DNA of 57,895 bases, taken from the NCBI GenBank assembly GCA_029862925.1, contig JAOTWJ010000006.1, forward strand, positions 1 to 57,895, read 5' to 3'. Position numbers and translations under genes: made by a program. The notes under the pieces were generated by a model. The model made no database searches. It saw nothing but the letters and a program-made list of their open reading frames with translations, and was not told the DNA's origin. This document shows positions 45,007 to 53,305 of the stretch, in pieces (within the stretch, counting starts at the first letter, position 1; each line of letters opens with the position of its first letter). Source of the DNA: Gemmatimonadota bacterium. GTDB taxonomy: Bacteria; Gemmatimonadota; Gemmatimonadetes; Gemmatimonadales; GWC2-71-9.

Positions 45007-45657
45007 CTACTGTCCCACTCCCTCGCCGCTCAATCTCCGCGGCGCGTCCATCGCGTCCCGCAGCAAGCGCGCCGCCCGCTCCACATCCACCGCCCCGAAA
45101 ATGGCGCCGATCACGGCGACCCCGGCGACGCCGGCGCCTCGCAACTCCGGCACGCGTTCGACCGTGATCCCACCGATCGCCACGCACGGCATGCCGCGCG
45201 GCGCGCGCGACGCCAACTCGCGGAAGCCGGCCGCCCCGATCGGCGCCCCGGCGTCCGGCTTGCTGGGCGTGGCATAGACCGACCCGATGCTCCAGTAATC
45301 CACGTCGGCGCTCTGCACCGCTGCGGCTTCGTCCGGTATTCCCACCGACACGCCGACCGCGAAGGGCGACGGGGAATGCCGCCGCACGCGCGCCGCGGGG
45401 AGATCGTCCGCGCCGAGGTGCACCCCCGCCGCGCCCGCGAGCCACGCCACGTCCGCGCGGTCGTTCACCATGACGGGAATCGTGAGGGCCTTAACCAGCC
45501 GGTCGGTCCAACGCAGCAGGTCGTCGGCCGGACTATCCTTCATGCGCACCTGGAGGATCGTGGCGCCCCCCGCTTCCGCGGCGCGCGCGGCGTCGAGCGC
45601 GCGTTCCCCCAGCGGAACGGGATCCAGAATGGCGATCAGGCGAACGTCCAGTGACAT
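45007..45657 (-). CDS. thiE: Thiamine-phosphate synthase
   Basis: A 216-aa TIM-barrel protein from ATG 45657; the longer frame upstream is a shadow of the divergent rlmI. Motifs: GGATILQVRMKDSP at the first strands, VMVNDRADVAWLAGAAGVHLG (pyrophosphate and Mg2+ site), YWSIGSVYATPSK and VAIGGITVERVPELRGAG. It joins HMP pyrophosphate with thiazole phosphate. The RMKDSP form, with Met for the usual Lys-Arg pair, is slightly unusual. It stands alone, with no other thi gene in the window. Confidence 0.9.
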   Translation of the reverse strand: MSLDVRLIAILDPVPLGERALDAARAAEAGGATILQVRMKDSPADDLLRWTDRLVKALTIPVMVNDRADVAWLAGAAGVHLGADDLPAARVRRHSPSPFAVGVSVGIPDEAAAVQSADVDYWSIGSVYATPSKPDAGAPIGAAGFRELASRAPRGMPCVAIGGITVERVPELRGAGVAGVAVIGAIFGAVDVERAARLLRDAMDAPRRLSGEGVGQ

Positions 45658-45723
45658 CGGAGTCTCGTTGCGCGGGCCACAACCAAAACATACGCAGACG
45701 ACGCGGCGGGGCGACCGCTCGCC

Positions 45724-46887
45724 ATGAGCGACGAAGCCACCATCGTCGTCGCACCGCGCGGCGCGCGCCGTTGGCGGCTGGGCCATCCCTGGATCTACCG
45801 CTCGGACGTGGCCGACGGCGACGCCCCCGCCGGCATCGTCCGCGTCACGGATGCGCGCGGCCGCTTCCTCGGCCGGGCGCTGTGGAGCCCGCGCTCCGAG
45901 ATCCGGCTGCGGCGCCTCACCGCGGACGACCGCCCGGTGGACGCCGACTGGTGGCGCGACCGGCTGGCCGACGCGCTCGCCCGCCGGGCCGGCCTCACAC
46001 CCCCCGCCACCGCGTACCGGGTCGTCCATGGCGAAGGCGATGGCCTGCCGTCCCTCATCGTGGACCGGTACGGCGACTACGTGGTGGCCCAGCTCCTCTC
46101 GGCCGGACTCGAGGCCGCGCGCGACGACGTGCTCGCGGCCATCGAGACCGTGCTCGCCCCGCGCGGCATCCTGCTCCGCAACGACACCTCCGTGCGGCGG
46201 CACGAAGGGCTCCCGCTCGCCGTGGAGCCCGTGCGCGGCCAGGTGCCCGACGCCGTGGAGGTGACCGAAGGCACCATCCGATACGTCGCCGCCCCGCACA
46301 CCGGCCAGAAGACCGGCGCGTTCCTCGACCAGCGCGAGCACCACGCGCTGATGGGACAACTGGCGCGGGGCCGCGCGCTCGACGCCTTCTGCTACCACGG
46401 CCTCTTCGCCTTGCACATGGCCGCGCACTGTGACGAGGTGCTCGGCATCGAGGCGAGCGCGGACGCGCTGGCCGCGGCCGAACGGAACCGCGAGCGCAAC
46501 GGAGTGGCACACGTCCGCTGGCAGGAGGGCAACGCGTTCGACGTGCTGCGCACCCTCGAGCGCGCGCGGGAGCCATTCGACACGATCGTGCTGGATCCGC
46601 CCGCGTTCGCGAAAGACAGGGGAGCCGTCCCCGCCGCGCTGCGCGGCTACAAGGAGATCAACCTGCGCGCGCTCAAGCTGCTGGCCCCGGGCGGCCGGCT
46701 GTTCACCGTCTCCTGCTCCTTCCACGTGTCGCGCTCGATGTTCCTCACCATGCTCGCCGCCGCCGCCGCCGACAGCGGCCGCCGCGTGATGCTGGAACGC
46801 GTCTTGGGGCAGCCCGCCGATCACCCCGAGCTGCTCACGGTGCCGGAGACGGGGTACCTCAAGGGGGCGGTGGTGCGGGTGGGATGA
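45724..46887 (+). CDS. rlmI: 23S rRNA m5C methyltransferase of the RlmI family
   Basis: A 387-aa protein. The N-terminal PUA domain (RRWRLGHPWIYRSDV, GRFLGRALWSP) is followed by an EEHEY-like domain and a Rossmann methyltransferase: GQKTGAFLDQREH, LDAFCYHGLFALHMA (motif I), LGIEASADAL, DTIVLDPPAFAK (motif IV) and the catalytic Cys in TVSCSFH (motif VI). E. coli RlmI methylates C1962 of 23S rRNA. Its stop codon overlaps the first unit of a period-8 repeat array. Confidence 0.92.
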   Translation: MSDEATIVVAPRGARRWRLGHPWIYRSDVADGDAPAGIVRVTDARGRFLGRALWSPRSEIRLRRLTADDRPVDADWWRDRLADALARRAGLTPPATAYRVVHGEGDGLPSLIVDRYGDYVVAQLLSAGLEAARDDVLAAIETVLAPRGILLRNDTSVRRHEGLPLAVEPVRGQVPDAVEVTEGTIRYVAAPHTGQKTGAFLDQREHHALMGQLARGRALDAFCYHGLFALHMAAHCDEVLGIEASADALAAAERNRERNGVAHVRWQEGNAFDVLRTLERAREPFDTIVLDPPAFAKDRGAVPAALRGYKEINLRALKLLAPGGRLFTVSCSFHVSRSMFLTMLAAAAADSGRRVMLERVLGQPADHPELLTVPETGYLKGAVVRVG

Positions 46888-46933
46888 CGGAAAGACGGAA
46901 AGACGGAGGGACGGAACGACGGACGGACGGCAG
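46886..46933. repeat. Left arm of a period-8 inverted repeat flanking the four-helix-bundle gene
   Basis: Exactly six 8-base units: GACGGAAA twice, GACGGAGG, GACGGAAC, GACGGACG, GACGGCAG. It starts inside the rlmI stop codon. The right arm is at 47385-47432. Confidence 0.9.
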
Positions 46934-46954
46934 GGGTCGGATCCCGCTTCGGTG

Positions 46955-47320
46955 CTACCGGGTCCCCTGACTTCGCATCGACGCGCTCAAGCCCCATACG
47001 AGCTTCCCAGCTGAGTTCCGCACATCGTCCAACCGGGCGTAGGAAACGTCGTCAATCAACCGAAGATCACGGGCCAGTCGGAGTGCGCACGCGAGTTCTG
47101 CGAGTGACCCCAAGGCGATATCGAGGAACCGACGAAACTCGCGCGGACCACGCCTTGCCGAGCCTTCGGCGATGTTCGCGACAACGGAAAAGGCGGCTCG
47201 GCGGCTCTGCGAGGCAAGTCCATAGCGCTCTTCGGTCGGGAACGTCCTGGTGACGTCATAGACCGCCAATGCCAATTCGTAACTGACTCGCCACGCTTCG
47301 AGGCGTTCGTAGGGCATCAT
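46955..47320 (-). CDS. Four-helix-bundle protein of the S23/IVP family
   Basis: A 121-aa protein from ATG 47320 (ATG 47317 and TTG 47329 are alternatives). The order of motifs is typical of the family: YERLEAWRVSYELALAVYDV, TFPTEERYGLASQSRRAAFS, VVANIAEGSARRGPREFRRF, LDIALGSLAELACALRLARD. The usual length is 115-130. Members are found as intervening sequences in 23S rRNA genes and as lone genes in many bacteria; a diversity-generating retroelement accessory (Avd) also has this fold. Here it is free-standing and enclosed by two inverted arms of 48 bases. The function is unknown. Confidence 0.9.
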   Translation of the reverse strand: MMPYERLEAWRVSYELALAVYDVTRTFPTEERYGLASQSRRAAFSVVANIAEGSARRGPREFRRFLDIALGSLAELACALRLARDLRLIDDVSYARLDDVRNSAGKLVWGLSASMRSQGTR

Positions 47321-47384
47321 ACCAGCCAAATTGACGCGGCCGCTTTACACCCTGTAACCGATTCCGCCCCGATCGACACCTTTC

Positions 47385-47432
47385 CTTCCGTCCTTCCGTC
47401 CTTCCTTCCGTCCGTCCGTCCGTCCGTCCGCC
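47385..47432. repeat. Right arm of the period-8 inverted repeat flanking the four-helix-bundle gene
   Basis: Six 8-base units of opposite polarity: CTTCCGTC twice, CTTCCTTC, CGTCCGTC twice, CGTCCGCC. It is the same length as the left arm and ends three bases before the TTG start of the next gene. Confidence 0.9.
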
Positions 47433-47434
47433 AA

Positions 47435-48316
47435 TTGACACCCGCCCCCACCCGCGCGAGGTTGCAGGATGCCCTCGTCGAGGGCCTTGAGCCCCTCCCG
47501 ACGCCGCGCCACGTGCTGAGCGAACCCCTCCCCGAACGGCGTCGCCGCCGTCCGCTCTCGCTCCGTCAGGAGTACGAGGAGTTCATCCTGCAGCGCATCG
47601 AGGACTACAAGGAGCAGCTCTCCCGCGAGCAGCTGCTTTCGCTCGCCGACGAAGCCGTGCGGGAGCTCGAGCTGGGCCCCGAAGGGCAGCTGGTGCTGAC
47701 CGAAGTCCTCATGCTCGAGCACGTGGATCGGCTCATCATCCGGCGCCTGCGCCTGCCGACGTATCGGCGGTGGCGCGACCGGCACACGCGCATGCGCCGC
47801 GCGCAGCGCGAGTTGACGCACTGGGGTCTGCCCGCCGACGTCCCCCTCAAGGATCTCGCGCAGCGGGTGCCCCCCGGCGAGACGGCGCTCGTCGTCGGCG
47901 CCGGCGCGGCCGGGGCCGCGTTCTACCTCGCGGCGCACGAGGTGGATGTCGTGGCCATCGCCGAGTCGCTGCACGGCGTGGACGCCATCGAGACCCGCGC
48001 CGCCCAGGAGGCGCTGGCCACCCGGGTCACGGCTCTCGTCGTGGCTCTCGGCGACTGGTTCCCCGATGTGGATCCCTCGCTCGTGGTGCTCGAGCCGACG
48101 GCGCTCACGGGCCTGGAGGCGCCGGTGCGGATCCGCGCCATGGACGCCCTGCGCGAGCGCACGTGCCAGCGGGGCCGGCACCTCGTCCTGCCCGTCGAGC
48201 AGCGGTCCGACGTGCGGTCCCTGGCCCCCGACGCCCTGCTGGCGCACTACACCGGGTGGCAGGTGGAGCGCGGCACGCGCAACGGGTCGCGCTGGTTCGT
48301 CGCCATCAAACCGTAG
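47435..48316 (+). CDS. Protein with C-terminal SAM-methyltransferase-like Rossmann fold
   Basis: A 293-aa protein. TTG 47435 is the only early start; GTG 47513 is an alternative. The N-terminal half is helical and charged (LSLRQEYEEFILQRIEDYKE, MLEHVDRLIIRRLRLPTYRR). From about residue 148 there is ALVVGAGAAGAAFYLAAHEV, a glycine-rich motif I, followed by VVAIAES, then ALVVALGDWFPDVDPSLVVL, a pattern of class I methyltransferases. No target-binding motif recognised. It lies immediately before the formate dehydrogenase gene and after a repeat arm. Confidence 0.6.
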   Translation: MTPAPTRARLQDALVEGLEPLPTPRHVLSEPLPERRRRRPLSLRQEYEEFILQRIEDYKEQLSREQLLSLADEAVRELELGPEGQLVLTEVLMLEHVDRLIIRRLRLPTYRRWRDRHTRMRRAQRELTHWGLPADVPLKDLAQRVPPGETALVVGAGAAGAAFYLAAHEVDVVAIAESLHGVDAIETRAAQEALATRVTALVVALGDWFPDVDPSLVVLEPTALTGLEAPVRIRAMDALRERTCQRGRHLVLPVEQRSDVRSLAPDALLAHYTGWQVERGTRNGSRWFVAIKP

Positions 48317-48365
48317 CGCCTCCGGCATTGCGCCGGCCCGGCGGCCGGGCGCAATATTCCCGATC

Positions 48366-51314
48366 ATGCCCAGCCTCCACATCGACGGCACCCGCATCGA
48401 CGCCGCGCCCGGCGCGACCATCCTCGAGGCCGCGCGCGCCGCCGGGATCGCCGTCCCCACGCTGTGCTGGTATCCCAAGCTCCCCGTGGTCGGGAACTGC
48501 CGGATCTGCGTGGTGACCGTGGAGGGCCAAGGCAAGCTGCTCCCCGCGTGCGCGACGGCCGTCGAGCACGGGATGCGGATCCAGACGGCGTCGGCGGACG
48601 CCGTGGCGGCGCGGCGCGGCGTGCTGGAGCTGCTGCTCGAGCGCTACCCCGGTGACCATCTGCTCGACGGCGGGCGGGCCGAGCCCCGCAACGAGTTCGA
48701 GGAGTACGTCGTGCAGTGCGACGTCACGCCGCGCCCGGTGGCGGACCACGCGCTCCCGCTGCGCGAGGGCGACGAGCGGCCCGGCGACCCGATGATCGCC
48801 CACGACATGAGCCTCTGCATCCTGTGCACGCGGTGCGTGCGGGCGTGCGAGGATATCCAGGTGGTCGGCGTGCTCGACGTGGCATTCCGCGGTGACCGCA
48901 CCCAGATCATCGTCGGCGCCGACGGCGACCCCGACAAGGCGGCCTGCACCTGGTGCGGCGAATGCGTCCGGGTCTGTCCCACCGGCGCGATCTTCGAGGT
49001 GATGCCCAAGGAGCGCTTCGGCACGGCGCGCGTCGCGCCGGATCGCGTGGTCCGCTCGGTGTGTCCGTACTGCGGCGTCGGGTGTCAGATGGACCTGCAC
49101 GTGAAGGACAACACGGTCGCGCGGGTCACGTCGCCGAGCTTCGACGAGGTCACCCCCAACGACGGCTCGACGTGCGTCAAAGGCCGATTCGGCTACGATT
49201 TCACCCAGCACCGCGATCGCCTGACGACGCCGCTCATCCGGCGCGGGTGGGAGCGGCGCGACGGGCGCTGGGTGTGGACCGGGCCCACCAGCGCGCGGCG
49301 GCGCGGCGGCCCGTGGCAGACCATGACGGAAGAGGGCGGCCAGCCCAAGCCGCCCGCGCCGCCGCGCGCGCAGGGGAAGCGGCTGCGCGACCTGCCGCTG
49401 CTGGAGCGCGTGACGCAGGACACGCGGGACCGCGCCGCCACGCCCCCGTCCTGGTACGAGCCGTTCCGCGAGGCCACCTGGGACGAGGCGCTCGAGCTCG
49501 CGGCCCAGCAACTCACCCGGATCCACCGCACCCACGGCGCCGACGCGATGGCGGTGTTCCAGAGTGCCAAGTGCACCAACGAGGAGAACTACCTGCTGCA
49601 GCGGCTATTCCGCGGGGCGTTCGGCACGAACAACGTCGATCACTGCACGCGGCTCTGCCACTCGACGAGCGTGTCGGCCATGCAGGACGCCCTGAACACG
49701 GCGGCGGCGTCCGGCTCGATGCGGGAGATCGAAGAGGCCTGTGACGTCATCTTCATCGCGGGCGCGAACACCACGGAGACGCATCCGGTGTTCGGCGCGG
49801 CGATCAAGCGGGCGCACGCCCGCGGCGCGCGGCTCATCATGGCCGACCCGCGGCGCACGGAGCTCGCCGTGCGCGCGGACATCCATCTCCAGATGCAGCC
49901 GGGCACGGACGTGGCGCTCTACAACGCCATGCTGCAGCACATCCTGGCGGAGGGCCTGGAAGACCGCGCGTTCATCGCCTCTCGCACGCACGGCTTCGAG
50001 CGGGTGCGCGAGGCCGTGCGCCCGTACACGCTGGCGCGGGCCGAGACCATCACGGGCATTCCGGCCGCCCGTATCCGGGAGGCGGCCGAGTGCTACGCCC
50101 GGGGCCCGAACACGAGCACGCTGTGGGCCATGGGCCTGACCCAGCACCTCACCGGGCACGACATGGTGACCTCGCTCCTCAACCTGATCCTCGCCACGGG
50201 GATGATCGGGCGTTGGGGCGCGGCCATGATGCCGGTGCGCGGCCAGAACAACGTGCAGGGCGCGTCCGACATGGGCGCGATTCCGTTCGTCTACCCCGAC
50301 TATCAGTCCGTCGCGGATCCGGCGCACCGCGCTAAGTTCGCCGCCGCCTGGGGAGTGGACCCCGAGACGATCTCGCTCACCCCGGGGCTCAAGGTGACGG
50401 AGATGGCGCGCGACGGGTCGCCGATCCGCGCCCTGTACATCATGGGCGAGAACCCGATCATCTCGGATCCCGACATCGCGCACGCGGAGGCCTGGTTCCG
50501 GACGGTCGAGTTTCTCACGGTGCAGGACCTGTTTCTGACCGAGACCGCGCGGTACGCGGACGTGGTCCTCCCGGGGGCGTCCTTTGCCGAGAAGACCGGG
50601 ACGTTCGTGAACACGGAGCGCCGCATCCAGCTCGCCGATCAGGCGATCGACCCGCCGGGCGACGCCCGTGCCGATTGGGACATCCTCGTCGAGCTGTCCA
50701 CGCGGGTGGGCCTGCCGACGCCGTTCCGCAGTCCCGCCGACGTGATGGCGGAGATCGCCCGCGTGGCGCCGTCCTGGCAGGGCGTCACCTATCCGCGGCT
50801 GCGCCACGGCGGGCTCCAGTATCCGGTGCCGGGCGACGATCACCCGGGCACGGCGTTCCTGTTCGACGACCGGTTCCCCACCGACGACGGCCGCGCGACG
50901 TTCCACGCCGTGGAGTACGTCGAGCCGAGCGAACTGCCCGACGCCGAGTACCCGTTCGTGATGAACACGGGGCGGCAGCTGTATCACTGGCATACGGGCA
51001 CCATGACCCGGCGCTCGCAGGGGCTCGACGCGCGCGAGCCGCTTCCCATCGTCGAGGTCCATCCCGAGGACGCGGCGGAACTGGGCGTGGCGGACGGCGA
51101 CCCGGTCCGCATCACCAGTCGGCGGAATTCCCTGCTCATCTCCGTGCGCGTGTCGGACCGGGTGGCGCGGCGCCAGGTCTTCGTGCCGTTCCATTTCCGG
51201 GAAGCGGCGGCCAATCTGCTCACCAACCCGGTGCTGGAGCCGCATGCCAAGATGGCCGCGCTCAAGATCTGCGCGGTCCGGCTCGAGGCCGTCGAGGTGT
51301 CGTCGACGGTGTAA
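48366..51314 (+). CDS. Formate dehydrogenase catalytic subunit, cysteine type, with N-terminal ferredoxin domains
   Basis: A 982-aa protein from ATG 48366. A [2Fe-2S] domain uses Cys34, 45, 48 and 62. Two [4Fe-4S] clusters follow (CILCTRCVRAC, 151-161; CTWCGECVRVC, 194-204). The bis-MGD domain starts with CPYCGVGC (233-240) and Cys270. The active site reads DHCTRLCHS, with Cys431 in the Mo/W ligand position held by selenocysteine in E. coli FdhF, followed by His432. The His/Cys cluster usual after the [2Fe-2S] domain is missing: residues 94-118 lack its cysteines. Residues 294-365 are an extra low-complexity segment. No beta or gamma subunit or fdhD gene adjoins, so its electron partner is unknown. 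Confidence 0.92.
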   Translation: MPSLHIDGTRIDAAPGATILEAARAAGIAVPTLCWYPKLPVVGNCRICVVTVEGQGKLLPACATAVEHGMRIQTASADAVAARRGVLELLLERYPGDHLLDGGRAEPRNEFEEYVVQCDVTPRPVADHALPLREGDERPGDPMIAHDMSLCILCTRCVRACEDIQVVGVLDVAFRGDRTQIIVGADGDPDKAACTWCGECVRVCPTGAIFEVMPKERFGTARVAPDRVVRSVCPYCGVGCQMDLHVKDNTVARVTSPSFDEVTPNDGSTCVKGRFGYDFTQHRDRLTTPLIRRGWERRDGRWVWTGPTSARRRGGPWQTMTEEGGQPKPPAPPRAQGKRLRDLPLLERVTQDTRDRAATPPSWYEPFREATWDEALELAAQQLTRIHRTHGADAMAVFQSAKCTNEENYLLQRLFRGAFGTNNVDHCTRLCHSTSVSAMQDALNTAAASGSMREIEEACDVIFIAGANTTETHPVFGAAIKRAHARGARLIMADPRRTELAVRADIHLQMQPGTDVALYNAMLQHILAEGLEDRAFIASRTHGFERVREAVRPYTLARAETITGIPAARIREAAECYARGPNTSTLWAMGLTQHLTGHDMVTSLLNLILATGMIGRWGAAMMPVRGQNNVQGASDMGAIPFVYPDYQSVADPAHRAKFAAAWGVDPETISLTPGLKVTEMARDGSPIRALYIMGENPIISDPDIAHAEAWFRTVEFLTVQDLFLTETARYADVVLPGASFAEKTGTFVNTERRIQLADQAIDPPGDARADWDILVELSTRVGLPTPFRSPADVMAEIARVAPSWQGVTYPRLRHGGLQYPVPGDDHPGTAFLFDDRFPTDDGRATFHAVEYVEPSELPDAEYPFVMNTGRQLYHWHTGTMTRRSQGLDAREPLPIVEVHPEDAAELGVADGDPVRITSRRNSLLISVRVSDRVARRQVFVPFHFREAAANLLTNPVLEPHAKMAALKICAVRLEAVEVSSTV

Positions 51315-51344
51315 CGTCTTCCCTTCGATGCCGAGGGGGCTTCC

Positions 51345-52136
51345 ATGGATCTCCATATCGCCGGTCGGGTCGCGCTCGTGTGCGGCTCGTCGAGCGGGAT
51401 GGGCCTCGCCGTCGGGCGGGCGCTCGCCGACGCCGGCTGTCGCGTGGTGCTGAACGGGAGGGACGCCGCGCGGCTCGAGCGGGCCGTCGCGGACGTGCGC
51501 CAGCACGTGGCCCGCGAGGTGGTGGGGTTCCGGGCCGACGTGAGTGTGCCCGATCAGGCGGCGGCGCTCGTGGAGCGGGTGCGGCACGAGCTGGGATCGG
51601 TCGACATCCTGCTCTGCAATGCGGCCGGGCCCGCCGCCGCGCCGTTTCACGACACGCCCGCGGAGAACTGGGCGTTGGCGCTGGCGCTGAACCTGCTGTC
51701 CACCATCCATCTCTGCCGCGCGGCGGTGCCGATCATGCGCAAACGCGGTTGGGGACGCATCATCTGCCTCACGAGCATCGCGGCGCGCCAGCCGCTGGCT
51801 GGTCTGATCCTGTCCAGCACCGCGCGCGCCGGCGTGCACGGCTTCGCGAAGTCCCTGGCCGACGAGGTCGCCGACGAGGGCATCACGGTGAACGTCGTGG
51901 CACCCGGGTACATCCGCACGCCACGCACCGAGGAATTGGCGGCGGCCCGCGCCGCGCGGAGCGGCAGCACCGTCCCCGAGGTCGTGGCCGGGCTGGTGGG
52001 GGACATTCCCCTCGGCCGCATGGGCGAGCCCGAGGAAGTGGCCGCCGCGATCGCGTTCTTGGCGTCGGAACCCGCGCGTTATATTACCGGCGCCGTGCTG
52101 CAGGTGGACGGCGGGTTTACGCGCAGCATCTGGTGA
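51345..52136 (+). CDS. SDR-family protein lacking the catalytic Tyr and Lys
   Basis: A 263-aa Rossmann protein 30 bases after the formate dehydrogenase gene. The cofactor motif is variant: GSSSGMGLAV (TGxxxGxG type). NAAG is present (LLCNAAGPAAAP), and the C-terminal IPLGRMGEPEEVAAAIAFLAS and TGAVLQVDGG are standard. But the YxxxK active site is replaced by S-S-T-A-R in LSSTARAGVHGFAKSLADE. This matches the BKR-like SDR subgroup known to lack the active-site Tyr. It may bind NAD(P) without classical dehydrogenase chemistry. Confidence 0.85.
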   Translation: MDLHIAGRVALVCGSSSGMGLAVGRALADAGCRVVLNGRDAARLERAVADVRQHVAREVVGFRADVSVPDQAAALVERVRHELGSVDILLCNAAGPAAAPFHDTPAENWALALALNLLSTIHLCRAAVPIMRKRGWGRIICLTSIAARQPLAGLILSSTARAGVHGFAKSLADEVADEGITVNVVAPGYIRTPRTEELAAARAARSGSTVPEVVAGLVGDIPLGRMGEPEEVAAAIAFLASEPARYITGAVLQVDGGFTRSIW

Positions 52137-52140
52137 GACG

Positions 52141-52251
52141 GGCGGGTGGACGGATGGCCGGATGGGCGGTTCGACTCTCGCGGCGAGGCCCGCTCCCCAC
52201 TCTGTCAACTCACCCACGCGTCCATCCGCCCAACCGTCCAACCGCCCTTCC
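52141..52251. repeat. Period-8 inverted-repeat element between the SDR gene and tdh
   Basis: Left: GGCGGGTG, GACGGATG, GCCGGATG, GGCGGTTC (52141-52172). Right, opposite polarity: ACCCACGC, GTCCATCC, GCCCAACC, GTCCAACC, GCCCTTCC (52212-52251). It begins five bases after the SDR stop and ends 12 bases before the tdh start. Confidence 0.85.
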
Positions 52252-52262
52252 GCCGGAGTCTC

Positions 52263-53300
52263 ATGCGCACCATCCGCAAGCTGCAACCCGGTCCCGGTCT
52301 CGAAGTGTGCGACGCACCGGCGCCCACGATGGGGGCAGCCGATGTGCTGATCCGCGTGCATCACGCCGGGGTGTGCGGCACGGACCTGCACATCGCGCAG
52401 TGGGACGAATGGGCGCAGGGCCGCATTCGGCCGCCGGTGACGCTCGGCCACGAGTTCGCTGGCGAGATCGTGGAGGTGGGCGAGGACGTCGGTGACGAGT
52501 TCGCGCCCGGACAGCTGGTGACGGCGGAAGGCCACATCATCTGCGGGCACTGCCGGCAGTGCCGCACCGGCAACGGGCACATTTGCCAGCGGACGTCCAT
52601 CATTGGGGTGGACCGCGACGGGGCCTTCGCCGACCACATCGCCATGCCCGCCACCAACGTGATGGCGCTGGGCGAGATTCCGACCACGATCGGCGCGATC
52701 ATGGACCCGATGGGCAACGCGTTCCACACGGTGCTCACCGGCACCGAGGTGCCGGGCAGCGTGGTGCTGGTCATCGGCTGCGGGCCGATCGGCTGCTTCG
52801 CGGTGGGCATCGCCCGCGCCGCCGGGGCGTCCCTCGTGATCGGCACCGACATCAATCCAACCCGGCTCGCGCTGGCTCGCGGCATGGGCGCGCAGGTGTT
52901 GCTCAATCCGCAGCACGACGACGTCGTGGCCCGCATCCTGGAGGCGACCGGCGGCGAGGGGGCCGACATCGTGTGCGAGATGTCCGGGCATCCGGCCGCC
53001 GTCGCGCAGGCGTTCAAAGCCGTCCGGCTGGGCGGCCGCGTGCAACTGCTCGGCCTGCCGAAGGGCGCCGTGCCACTCAATCTGTCGAACGACGTCATCT
53101 TCAAGGGGGTCACCGTCTACGGCGTGATCGGCCGGCGGATGTACGAGACGTGGCATCAGATGCGTACCTTCCTCTCCTCCGGCCGTCTCGATCCCACCCC
53201 CGTCATCACCCACCGATTCCCGCTCGAACAGATCGACGAGGCCCTCGAGGCCATCGCCTCGGGCGCCGCGGGCAAGGTGATTCTCGAAATCGGAGACTGA
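52263..53300 (+). CDS. tdh: L-threonine 3-dehydrogenase
   Basis: A 345-aa zinc alcohol dehydrogenase from ATG 52263 with GGAG four bases upstream. The catalytic zinc site is Cys38 (GVCGTDLHI), His63 and Glu64 (LGHEFAGEI); structural zinc cysteines are 94, 97, 100 and 108. DEWAQ after the first motif and GNAFHTVLTG are characteristic of Tdh. The NAD motif is VIGCGPIGCFAVG. It oxidises threonine to 2-amino-3-ketobutyrate, which the kbl product downstream cleaves. The two genes are five bases apart. Confidence 0.95.
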   Translation: MRTIRKLQPGPGLEVCDAPAPTMGAADVLIRVHHAGVCGTDLHIAQWDEWAQGRIRPPVTLGHEFAGEIVEVGEDVGDEFAPGQLVTAEGHIICGHCRQCRTGNGHICQRTSIIGVDRDGAFADHIAMPATNVMALGEIPTTIGAIMDPMGNAFHTVLTGTEVPGSVVLVIGCGPIGCFAVGIARAAGASLVIGTDINPTRLALARGMGAQVLLNPQHDDVVARILEATGGEGADIVCEMSGHPAAVAQAFKAVRLGGRVQLLGLPKGAVPLNLSNDVIFKGVTVYGVIGRRMYETWHQMRTFLSSGRLDPTPVITHRFPLEQIDEALEAIASGAAGKVILEIGD

Positions 53301-53305
53301 CCCGC

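Noticed and set aside
46955-47320. A diversity-generating retroelement, because Avd proteins share the four-helix-bundle fold
   Set aside because: No reverse transcriptase, variable-repeat target or template repeat is present in the window.
46886-47432. A classical insertion sequence around the four-helix-bundle gene
   Set aside because: No transposase is encoded, and no target-site duplication can be identified because of the repeats; kept as a possible cassette instead.
49620-49700. Selenocysteine at the formate dehydrogenase active site
   Set aside because: The codon at the ligand position is TGC (Cys431), not TGA, and the frame has no internal TGA.
49605-53213. A 1202-codon open frame on the minus strand across the formate dehydrogenase, SDR and tdh genes
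   Set aside because: Shadow frame spanning three well-recognised plus-strand genes; composition is His/Arg-rich with no motif.
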